From positions 9,177-15,948 of the forward strand of contig DHXS01000024.1 in the NCBI GenBank assembly GCA_002413795.1: 6,772 nucleotides of DNA, given 5' to 3'. Made by a program: the position numbers and the translations under genes. The DNA comes from Candidatus Saccharibacteria bacterium UBA5150 (GTDB taxonomy: Bacteria > Patescibacteriota > Saccharimonadia > Saccharimonadales > UBA4665). The notes under the pieces are model-generated. The model made no database searches. It had not been told where the DNA came from and saw only the letters and a list, made by a program, of their open reading frames with translations. This document shows, piece by piece, positions 1 through 5,408 of the stretch (positions are counted from its first letter, which is position 1; each line of letters opens with the position of its first letter).

Positions 1-88
1 GCTGCTTAACACGGTCCAGCTCGGCCTGGTCGGCGGCTACCGTCAGCTTGGTCGTGGTGGGGCTTAACTGCTCGCGCTTTACCTGCAT
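1..88 (-). CDS. tig: Probable trigger factor, N-terminal fragment (runs off the window)
   Basis: The reading frame starts at ATG 88-86 and stays open to the window edge, giving 29 residues that begin MQVKREQLSPTTTKLTV. The pattern of a basic start, a short linker, a beta-strand of the K-L-T-V type and then an acidic helix matches the ribosome-binding N-terminal domain of trigger factor. That protein is the ribosome-associated peptidyl-prolyl isomerase and chaperone acting at the peptide exit tunnel. Only about 7% of a normal trigger factor is visible, and the ribosome-docking signature (GFRxGxxP in the family) would lie beyond the edge, so the call rests on a short stretch. The start follows the stop of the upstream DUF457-like gene by 6 bases, so the two are probably co-transcribed. 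The Shine-Dalgarno match upstream (GAG) is weak. Confidence 0.65.
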   Translation of the reverse strand, partial: MQVKREQLSPTTTKLTVAADQAELDRVKQ

Positions 89-94
89 AAGGCT

Positions 95-553
95 CTATCT
101 TAACAGAAACGGCGTCAGCACTGCTATGGCGGCTATGAACCAGGCAACTTCTACGGCACCGCCGATGGGACGTTCAAACCATTGGATGCGGCTGGCAAAA
201 GCCACAAAACGACCGGGTCGCCAGGAATGGCCGCGGCGTACTTGCCGATAACGATTGATGTATAACAGGTCGGGAGAGGCCGCCACGAAGGCACAAATGG
301 CGGCCAGTCGCCAGTTCAGGGGGTGCAGAACGGCTAGCCCGATTACGATTAACAGACAGACGGCGGCTTCCAGTAACAGATAATTGCGGAACTTATTGCT
401 TTTTAAAAGCCTCTTCTCCGTTACGTCAGCCCGGTAATGGGGGATGATGTCGCAAATAAAATGCGAGGCCAGGGCGGCCGGAATGGCTACCACGGGCTGG
501 CCGATTAACAGACCGATGGCCGCGCCCGTCAGGGCATGGTTGGTGGCGGTCAT
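95..553 (-). CDS. DUF457/YdjM-like membrane-bound putative metal-dependent hydrolase
   Basis: This 152-aa protein has the signature of the LexA-binding/YdjM (DUF457) family of inner-membrane putative metal hydrolases. It has an N-terminal N-H-x-L-x-G segment (His6), then H-F-x-x-D-x-x-P-H (His31, Asp35, His39) and S-P-D (Asp95), which are candidate metal ligands. Hydrophobic stretches near residues 10-30, 58-78, 82-98 and 133-150 predict three to four membrane segments. Family function is poorly defined and no substrate can be read from the sequence. It begins 3 bases after the hisS stop, so it is likely read from the same transcript. Unlike the four genes upstream, its His content is normal (5 in 152). 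The start ATG at 553 was kept because NHALTG-type motifs sit close to the N terminus in this family. Confidence 0.7.
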   Translation of the reverse strand: MTATNHALTGAAIGLLIGQPVVAIPAALASHFICDIIPHYRADVTEKRLLKSNKFRNYLLLEAAVCLLIVIGLAVLHPLNWRLAAICAFVAASPDLLYINRYRQVRRGHSWRPGRFVAFASRIQWFERPIGGAVEVAWFIAAIAVLTPFLLR

Positions 554-556
554 ATC

Positions 557-1852
557 CTAGCGTGCTCCCTTAATAGCCTTAGCGGCGGCCGGCAGGCTAA
601 GCTTGGACTCTTTGCCGGTTTTTAGGTTTTTGAGGTTGATCTTGCCGGCCTTTAGCTCTTCTTCACCGATGATAGCTACTTGTTCGATGCCCTTTTTGTC
701 GGCCGTTTTAAGCTGGTCGCCGATCTTCTTGCCGGAAAGGTCAACCGCCACGTTTAAGCCTTGTTTACGGAGTTCGGCAACAACTTTTGAGGCATCAACC
801 TCACCTATCCGGGCAACATATACATCGGTTTCCGGTTTCAGCGCCGGCATTAGCCGATGGCCGGCCAGGAAATTAGCCAGGGTGACGTCGCCCCAGCCAA
901 AACCGACCGTCGGCACCGGGTCAACCCCAAATAGCCCTACCAGGCCATCGTAGCGGCCGCCGCCCAGCATGGAGCGGTTGTTCTCCGGGTCGGTGTCAAA
1001 CACCTCAAAGACAATGCCGGTGTAATAATCGAAGCCGCGCATCAGCGTGCCGTCAAAAACGGCGTTTTTGATGCCGGCGGTTTTTAGCTGCTCCATTAAA
1101 GCCTTCAAGTCTTTGGCGGCCGGCTGCTTTTGGGCTTCGGCCGGCAAATCGGCTAGTTTTTTGGCGTCCAGCAGTGCCAGCAGCTTCTCGGTTGTGCCGG
1201 CTTCACGTTGCTTTGCCGTCAGCATTTCATCGACGGCGGCTATAAACTTGCCGCGTTCCATCTTGGGTAGCTTGTCTATCAGTCGGCTAACATCCCGGCG
1301 AGCTTTCTCGGCCAGGCCCAGATAATCTTTTAACAGATAATCCGTCAGGCCGCGGTTATTAAGCCGGATTTCGTACGTGTTGTCGCGAGCCCCGAACGAC
1401 TTGAAAATGGCGTCAATCAGACCGATCATTTCCAGCTCGGCGGTGGTGTCTTTAACGCCAAAAATATCAACGTTGAGCTGCCAGTGTTCTCGCAAGCGAC
1501 CGCGCTGGGGCCGTTCGTAGCGCCAGAGGTTCGGAATGCTGTACCAGCGCAAGGGATAGCCGAGTTGCTGGCGGCGGCCGGCCACCATCCGGCTGACCGT
1601 CGGCGTCATTTCCGGGCGGATTACCACCTGACGGCCGCCGCGATCCTCGAAGGCGTAGGTTTGTTCGTTAACGATCTCGTCGCCGGTTTTAGCCAGGTAA
1701 ATATCCAGCGGCTCCAAAATGGGGGCGTCGTACTCCTCGTAGCCAAAACACTCGGCAACTTCCCGCCATTTGCCAAACATGTACTTCTGCAGGCGCTTAT
1801 CCTCCGGGTAAAAGTCGCGCGCGCCTTTATAGGGTTGTGTCGAAAGTGCCAT
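557..1852 (-). CDS. hisS: Histidyl-tRNA synthetase (HisRS)
   Basis: This is a cytosolic class II aminoacyl-tRNA synthetase that charges tRNA-His with L-histidine using ATP. Numbered from the ATG at 1852 (431 aa), the sequence shows motif 1 around 38-48 (Y-E-E-Y-D-A-P-I-L-E-P), motif 2 around 102-132 (including R-Y-E-R-P-Q-R-G-R), and the HisRS-specific histidine-binding motif R-G-F-D-Y-Y-T-G at 272-279. It also has G-G-G-R-Y-D-G-L at 297-304, motif 3 (P-T-V-G-F-G-W-G) at 314-321, and a C-terminal anticodon-binding domain from about 342. Length is normal for the family. An in-frame ATG at 1864 overlaps the upstream stop, but the ATG at 1852 has a well-placed GGAG, so I chose it. Only two His residues remain, which is low. 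It is last of four coupled genes behind a His-codon attenuator, implying induction when tRNA-His is undercharged. Confidence 0.97.
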   Translation of the reverse strand: MALSTQPYKGARDFYPEDKRLQKYMFGKWREVAECFGYEEYDAPILEPLDIYLAKTGDEIVNEQTYAFEDRGGRQVVIRPEMTPTVSRMVAGRRQQLGYPLRWYSIPNLWRYERPQRGRLREHWQLNVDIFGVKDTTAELEMIGLIDAIFKSFGARDNTYEIRLNNRGLTDYLLKDYLGLAEKARRDVSRLIDKLPKMERGKFIAAVDEMLTAKQREAGTTEKLLALLDAKKLADLPAEAQKQPAAKDLKALMEQLKTAGIKNAVFDGTLMRGFDYYTGIVFEVFDTDPENNRSMLGGGRYDGLVGLFGVDPVPTVGFGWGDVTLANFLAGHRLMPALKPETDVYVARIGEVDASKVVAELRKQGLNVAVDLSGKKIGDQLKTADKKGIEQVAIIGEEELKAGKINLKNLKTGKESKLSLPAAAKAIKGAR

Positions 1853-1858
1853 GATTAT

Positions 1859-1862
1859 CTCC
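1859..1862 (-). promoter_or_regulatory. Shine-Dalgarno site of hisS
   Basis: GGAG lies 6 bases before the ATG at 1852 and immediately after the alternative ATG at 1864-1862, sharing its last base. It therefore favours initiation at 1852 (N terminus MALSTQPYKG) over the upstream ATG. Confidence 0.6.
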
Positions 1863-1890
1863 ATTATAGGGTATTTTGTAGGCTTGAAAA
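1863..1890 (-). promoter_or_regulatory. Candidate internal promoter for hisS
   Basis: A perfect TATAAT at 1868-1863 straddles the stop of the dipeptidase gene. It has a 4-of-6 match to the -35 consensus (TTTTCA, 1890-1885) at 16-bp spacing. It is placed exactly 10 bases upstream of the hisS ATG at 1852, the same TATAAT-to-ATG distance as at the leader-peptide promoter. It could give hisS basal, attenuator-independent transcription on a nearly leaderless mRNA. The -35 is weak and the -10 overlaps coding sequence, so chance is possible. Confidence 0.35.
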
Positions 1891-2553
1891 CTCTATCTGT
1901 TCATAGACAGCGTTTGGCTGGTTGTAAAAGGTCGCCCATTCTTTATCACCGTAGCTAAAGTGCCACCACTCGCCATCAAATGGCGCAAAACCTGAGCTCG
2001 TCATACAGCGTCGGAGCAGTTGGCGGTTAAACCAAGCCTCTCGATCAATAAATGGACTAAAAGTATAGGTGTCCGGCACGAACTCCAAAATCTTAGTGCC
2101 AAAATTCAACAATTTTCCGCCTTGCGCAATCTGTACGTCAACGGCACCACCGGTTGGGTGACCCGCTACCTCAGGTACCGCTACCATACGGTGAACGGCT
2201 TCCATTAACTCCATATCTGCGTACTCATCCGTTAAACCTTGTTTAATTTTCTGATATTTTGCTGTTTGGATGCTTAGGGCACGGTAGCCGTACACAATCT
2301 GCAATCTATAGTCGGCATTGAAACTTGTAAGCGTTAAGCTGGCCTCGCCCAGCCGCTCAGCAACACTTTTACGAACATAGATCTCGTTGCCCGTAAATTT
2401 AGCCATGTCAGGGTCAATAGGTTTAACCGACAGGTTAGGTGTTTCTAGCACCCCCACCATCGGCTCTCCACTGGGCACCACAGCTTGGCTTGCTAGGTCA
2501 CTGTATCGAAGCATTTTATCTTCGAGTAACTCATATACTTCGGCTTTTTTCAT
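1864..2553 (-). CDS. VanX/DdpX-like D,D-dipeptidase (peptidase family M15D)
   Basis: This 229-aa protein carries the catalytic layout of zinc D-Ala-D-Ala dipeptidases. It has Y-G-Y-R with Arg91 followed by L-S-I-Q (family Y-R-P-x-S-x-Q), then G-H-P-T-G-G-A-V-D with His132 and Asp139 as zinc ligands, then E-W-W-H with Glu195 as general base and His198 as third zinc ligand. All four catalytic positions are intact and the length fits the family. Known members cleave free dipeptides with a D-residue at the C terminus. The substrate here is unknown and need not be D-Ala-D-Ala. There is no signal peptide, so it should be cytoplasmic. It starts in a 4-base ATGA overlap with the racemase-like gene and ends at the hisS start region (TAATG), so it is translationally coupled. 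Only 3 His occur, two of them metal ligands. Confidence 0.8.
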   Translation of the reverse strand: MKKAEVYELLEDKMLRYSDLASQAVVPSGEPMVGVLETPNLSVKPIDPDMAKFTGNEIYVRKSVAERLGEASLTLTSFNADYRLQIVYGYRALSIQTAKYQKIKQGLTDEYADMELMEAVHRMVAVPEVAGHPTGGAVDVQIAQGGKLLNFGTKILEFVPDTYTFSPFIDREAWFNRQLLRRCMTSSGFAPFDGEWWHFSYGDKEWATFYNQPNAVYEQIEFSSLQNTL

Positions 2554-3359
2554 ATAAGTTCCATTTCTCCCTCGTAGAGGATTTTTATGGGACCGGAAAT
2601 TCTGGCTTTTCTGACTTTTCCTTTACTCGTTAGCTCAACTTGAACACCGATAGGCTGGCTTGATGGTTGGACGACTTCGAGTTTTTGACTTCGTTTACTA
2701 AGCGAGGCCAAAGCAATGCCGATTGCAGCAGTGCCGCTGCTACAAGCCGTCTCATCAAACAGCGTATTGACGTCTCTCACCCAGACCGCAAAGCGAGCTT
2801 GCTGGTTGTTGGGATCGTAATAGGTCACTCCGATTGCTGGTTGCAGACATAGCTTATATCGGTTATCTGCCAGCAGCTTTTTTAGTAATTGACGTGGCGA
2901 TTCTTTGATTGAACGAAGAACCACTAATTGCGCGATGCCTTCGAGCTGTACCAATAGACCCTCGGCAATTTCAGTCACTAATTGTTTTGGCGAGGATAGA
3001 GGCATTTCAAGCGACACTTCACCATTTTTGACAGAGTACTGCAGAGGCCTACTTGAGCCAGAAGCCTCAATCAAGCCAGCACTGTCTTTGCCGCCCGTTA
3101 ACAGCCAGACGGCACTCCTGGTTGCGTTGCCGCAGAATTCACCGCCCAACATATCCAATCGGCCGATGGCCTGCGAATCGTCCGGCTTAGTAACAAAACC
3201 GCACTGTTCAATTTTCGGCTCATCGGGCTTCCGAGCCTGCCATGTCTGACAAATAGCATTGTTCAGCCGTTCCCTGTTGACAAAACGAAGATCATCGAAA
3301 ATCAATGCCGTGGTGTTGCCCGACGGATATGTCACCACAAGTTGCTTAATGCGACTCAT
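2550..3359 (-). CDS. DapF-fold amino acid racemase/epimerase, closest in motifs to histidine racemase CntK
   Basis: This 269-aa protein belongs to the PLP-independent, two-cysteine epimerase superfamily that includes diaminopimelate epimerase. The N terminus has Y-P-S-G-N. The first catalytic cysteine (Cys76) sits in G-E-F-C-G-N-A-T, and the second (Cys206) in A-C-S-S-G-T-A-A-I-G. From memory of the family, E-F-C-G-N-A-T and C-x-S-G-T-A-S-I-G are the CntK (staphylopine histidine racemase) versions of the motifs, whereas DapF has C-G-N-G-x-R-C and A-C-G-T-G. A V-V-Q-P-S-S segment near 229-234 also resembles CntK. The expected reaction is interconversion of L- and D-histidine, inferred only. 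A strong GGGGAGG lies 4 bases before the ATG, and the start overlaps the upstream stop by 4 bases. The protein contains no histidine at all. Another amino acid substrate is possible. Confidence 0.75.
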   Translation of the reverse strand: MSRIKQLVVTYPSGNTTALIFDDLRFVNRERLNNAICQTWQARKPDEPKIEQCGFVTKPDDSQAIGRLDMLGGEFCGNATRSAVWLLTGGKDSAGLIEASGSSRPLQYSVKNGEVSLEMPLSSPKQLVTEIAEGLLVQLEGIAQLVVLRSIKESPRQLLKKLLADNRYKLCLQPAIGVTYYDPNNQQARFAVWVRDVNTLFDETACSSGTAAIGIALASLSKRSQKLEVVQPSSQPIGVQVELTSKGKVRKARISGPIKILYEGEMELI

Positions 3360-4660
3360 AATTCCTCCCCGCGGAATGATGCTAAATAATCCCTGGGTTC
3401 AACTCGCGTACCTTCCAAAGCACGCTCCAGATCGTCATAGCGCTTCAAGCAAGGATCATCAATCGGAATAGACTCCAGAAAATCCTGATAATCAACTGGG
3501 GTTGCATCGCCAATAGTCGGTTCATCAGTAGCGTCTGGATAGTACGGCGGCCGGTTGCCAAGACGCGGATAGTAAAGCGAGATCTGACCGTATTGATTGC
3601 CCTCGGGGCTACGGATCACCATATTCGGCACTGTGCCATCATCGAGCTCTGGCAGTGCACGCTCAATTACTTGCTTCTGCCATTTCGAAAAGCGAAGCTC
3701 ACTAGGTGCCCCCACTTTAATCGCGAAAGGGGTCGTATTCTGCGCATAGTCCCGGAATGCTTGTGTGTGTGACAGCATGTAACGTACAAATGCCTCGTTA
3801 TCGGCACCGTACTGTGCGGACGTTTCTTGTAGACTTGGATCGGCCTCGCAACACTCCCTGGCTGCTACCCACAGTGCCTCTGGGTAGCCATCTATCTCTT
3901 TTGGATCGAGCGTTTCATAAACCGTGCTCCAGTAGGCCTCCGGGTAATATTTATCAGCTAACAGCTTGTAGGCATCGAACGTTTGCTTAGTATTTGTGGT
4001 AGCTCCTGCCCGGTCAAGCCCGTTGCATTCCACGCCGTACTCTGCAGCCGACATTAGATTTAGGAACGTAAAGCCATAATTCTTCTCCCGAAGTTTCATG
4101 AGGAGTTCTAAACCTGGCAATGCGTTAAAAGGAGCAGCCAGTGGCACTTCACCGTCAAAGCCACCAAAGCTGGTGTAAATCCTAGGATAGAAACTTGGTC
4201 CTAGCACATCGGCTTTCACCAAACCCTCGAACAATGACCGCCAATTAGTGGCCGACCTTTTGGCTCCTTGCAGGACTTTCATGTTGGCAATCTCAGCTGT
4301 CGTCTGGATAGCTCCGGAAATAACATCTCGTGCTGTCGTAGCGAAGCCTTCGTTTCCCAAAGGGGCTACATATTCCCCTAGTGGACGCATATCACGAGCT
4401 ATTAACAGCCAGGCTAGCAGGCGCTTGTCGACAATCTTACCGTTTTCAATAGACGACGTAAGGTCAAGTGGAAAGCTACGAGCAGCCTCTAAAGCTGTAG
4501 AACTTAGATATTTACCAACCCAGCCAAAACCGCTGTCCCGATCCGGCACGCTCACGCCTTCAGGCGCTACGACTTCGCAACCAAGATTCACGAACCGTGT
4601 ACCTATGCCGTTATATGTACCGGCATCGACTGCTCCTACAGCCGTATATACTTCTTTCAT
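3356..4660 (-). CDS. Protein of unknown function (434 aa), first gene of the His-attenuated operon
   Basis: I do not recognise this family. It is a soluble-looking protein without signal peptide or membrane segments. It opens with a Gly-rich V-G-A-V-D-A-G-T-Y-N-G-I-G-T-R stretch (residues 8-22), has a mixed alpha/beta middle with F-T-F-L-N-L-M-S-A-A-E-Y-G-V-E-C-N-G (197-214), and an aromatic and proline-rich segment at 357-375 (Y-G-Q-I-S-L-Y-Y-P-R-L-G-N-R-P-P-Y-Y-P). The C terminus is acidic and hydrophilic. A cysteine pair lies at 270-271. The ATG at 4660 has GGAG 7 bases upstream (4671-4668) and lies about 30 bases after the attenuator U-tract. The stop overlaps the racemase-like start (ATGA). 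It has one histidine (His298) in 434 residues. By position it is the gene most directly controlled by the attenuator, so a role in histidine uptake, release or use is plausible but unproven. Confidence 0.9.
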   Translation of the reverse strand: MKEVYTAVGAVDAGTYNGIGTRFVNLGCEVVAPEGVSVPDRDSGFGWVGKYLSSTALEAARSFPLDLTSSIENGKIVDKRLLAWLLIARDMRPLGEYVAPLGNEGFATTARDVISGAIQTTAEIANMKVLQGAKRSATNWRSLFEGLVKADVLGPSFYPRIYTSFGGFDGEVPLAAPFNALPGLELLMKLREKNYGFTFLNLMSAAEYGVECNGLDRAGATTNTKQTFDAYKLLADKYYPEAYWSTVYETLDPKEIDGYPEALWVAARECCEADPSLQETSAQYGADNEAFVRYMLSHTQAFRDYAQNTTPFAIKVGAPSELRFSKWQKQVIERALPELDDGTVPNMVIRSPEGNQYGQISLYYPRLGNRPPYYPDATDEPTIGDATPVDYQDFLESIPIDDPCLKRYDDLERALEGTRVEPRDYLASFRGEEL

Positions 4661-4688
4661 TTCTTTTCTCCAAAATTAATTCAATTAA

Positions 4689-4717
4689 ACAAAAACGCCG
4701 GAGCGATGTCCGGCGTT
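4689..4717 (-). terminator. Intrinsic terminator of a transcription attenuator
   Basis: On the minus strand AACGCCGG (4717-4710) pairs with CCGGCGTT (4701-4694), extended by an A-T pair (4709:4702) around the 6-base loop CATCGC, giving a 9-bp stem. The run T4695-T4691 and TTT after G4690 form the U-tract. On the plus strand there is no U-tract, so it works only for leftward transcription. It lies between the leader promoter and the ATG at 4660. The roughly 30 bases between it and that ATG hold the ribosome binding site but no convincing promoter, so the downstream operon must be reached by readthrough. Confidence 0.88.
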
Positions 4718-4760
4718 AGGATTTCAGGGTAACAGAAAACTTAACCGACAGGCTCCGGCG
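4696..4760 (-). promoter_or_regulatory. Antiterminator pairing (leader segment with terminator 3' arm)
   Basis: CGCCGGAGC (4760-4752), inside codons 13-16 of the leader ORF, is a perfect 9-bp complement of GCTCCGGCG (4704-4696). The latter comprises most of the terminator 3' arm plus three loop-side bases. The two pairings cannot coexist. Complementarity continues past the stem into the terminator loop, which argues it is not just a copy of the terminator 5' arm. A ribosome paused at the upstream His codons would leave 4760-4752 free, while one that reaches the leader stop would cover it. A weaker alternative is TGTCGG (4750-4745) pairing with CCGGACA in the terminator 5' arm with one bulge. 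Confidence 0.72.
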
Positions 4761-4797
4761 AGATATGCAGATGATGCTGGTTAGTATAAGTTTTCAT
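4741..4797 (-). CDS. Histidine leader peptide (18 aa) of the attenuator
   Basis: ATG at 4797-4795 opens an 18-codon ORF, MKTYTNQHHLHISPEPVG, ending in TAA at 4743-4741. Codons 8, 9 and 11 are all CAT, so three of four consecutive codons call for His-tRNA. The ORF lies between a promoter and an intrinsic terminator and overlaps the antiterminator segment. Its role is to be translated, not to make a functional peptide. When charged tRNA-His is scarce the ribosome stalls at codons 8-11 and the antiterminator can form; when it is plentiful the ribosome runs to the stop and the terminator forms. The ATG is expected only 3-4 bases from the transcript 5' end, so initiation would be leaderless or nearly so, and no Shine-Dalgarno sequence is possible. 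E. coli HisL has a longer His run; this is a shorter analogue. Confidence 0.8.
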   Translation of the reverse strand: MKTYTNQHHLHISPEPVG

Positions 4798-4807
4798 ACT
4801 AGAGGTA

Positions 4808-4835
4808 ATTATACCACTTATGTCAACTTCTTCAA
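4808..4835 (-). promoter_or_regulatory. Extended -10 promoter of the leader/operon
   Basis: A perfect TATAAT (4813-4808) is preceded by TGG (4816-4814), making an extended -10 element. TTGAAG (4835-4830; 4 of 6 to consensus) sits at 16-bp spacing. The predicted start is A4800 or T4801, giving a leader of about 140 bases before the ATG at 4660. The -35 lies within the last codons of the upstream hydrolase gene. No terminator separates that gene from this promoter, so readthrough from upstream would also meet the attenuator. Confidence 0.72.
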
Positions 4836-5402
4836 AAAACGGATGAAGCTGGGGGGGCCGAAGGTGAGCTGGCTGCCGATGGTAAGGGCATGGCCGAAGG
4901 AGAAGACGCGGCGGTTATGCGCGCCGGGGATAATGCTGTCGACGGTGCGGACTGTTTCGTCAAACAGGGCGTAGCGGCATTGGATTCGCCGACGTTCGGA
5001 GCGGCCCAGGCTGGCTAGAGCGGCCGGCGTGGCTTCGGCGCAGGCGATAAATGAGGGGTTCTGGCGGCGGTAGCGCTCGCCGATGGTTTCCGGGTGGTTG
5101 ATCTTGCCGGCTATGCAGATTACACCACTAACGGTGTCTGGGCGGGCGGCGTAGGCATTAATCACCGCCGCCGCGCCGGCGCTGGCACCTACCAGCCCAA
5201 CCTGCTTGCCTTGTTTAGATAGGCGGTCGATCCTCTGCAACAAATGCTGAAATTTGGTTTCCCAGGTAACATTGTCAGCCCAATTCATCCGGAATAGCTC
5301 GGTTTCCACGCCGTACCAGCTCCAGGTGCGGACGGCCCAGCGCTGGACGGTAGGCATGTGGTCGCCGAGGCCGGGCACAAAAATAAGGTGTAGTTTTTTC
5401 AC
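4818..5402 (-). CDS. Small alpha/beta-hydrolase fold protein
   Basis: From a GTG start at 5402 this is a 194-aa protein with an alpha/beta-hydrolase layout. There is an N-terminal beta-strand and oxyanion-type L-I-F-V-P-G-L-G (6-13), a nucleophile elbow G-A-S-A-G with Ser74, a likely acid at Asp148 (L-F-D-E-T) and a likely catalytic His171 (F-G-H-A-L). It is short for the fold and probably lacks a cap domain. The substrate is unknown; esterase or lipase-like activity is the usual expectation. A longer frame upstream to 5450 would start inside tRNA-Leu, so I reject it. The GTG follows the tRNA CCA end by 6 bases with no visible ribosome binding site. The gene is GC-rich with normal His content (6 in 194), unlike the genes just downstream. 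Confidence 0.75.
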   Translation of the reverse strand: MKKLHLIFVPGLGDHMPTVQRWAVRTWSWYGVETELFRMNWADNVTWETKFQHLLQRIDRLSKQGKQVGLVGASAGAAAVINAYAARPDTVSGVICIAGKINHPETIGERYRRQNPSFIACAEATPAALASLGRSERRRIQCRYALFDETVRTVDSIIPGAHNRRVFSFGHALTIGSQLTFGPPSFIRFLKKLT

Positions 5403-5408
5403 AATTCT

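Noticed and set aside
1484..1906. 140-aa plus-strand ORF and other plus-strand ORFs (for example 5642-6187)
   Set aside because: They lie opposite well-supported minus-strand genes (hisS, rsmD), have low-complexity Ala/Arg/Pro-rich translations and no recognisable motifs. They are shadows of GC-rich coding sequence.
2550..3359. Diaminopimelate epimerase (DapF) for lysine or peptidoglycan
   Set aside because: The fold matches, but the cysteine motifs follow the CntK pattern, and no lysine or DAP genes are nearby. DapF remains a fallback if a tree says so.
4689..4717. Ordinary terminator of the upstream hydrolase gene
   Set aside because: A good promoter lies upstream of it and none fits between it and the ATG at 4660, so it must be read through to express the operon. 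It may also stop upstream transcripts as a side effect.
4661..4817. T-box riboswitch sensing tRNA-His upstream of hisS
   Set aside because: The leader is too short (about 140 bases), and I see no specifier loop or conserved T-box sequence before the terminator. The His-codon leader ORF explains the site better.
4821..4826. Perfect TTGACA as -35 of the leader promoter
   Set aside because: It is only 7 bases from the TATAAT at 4813-4808, too close to work as a -35 with it. It forms the last codons before the hydrolase stop.
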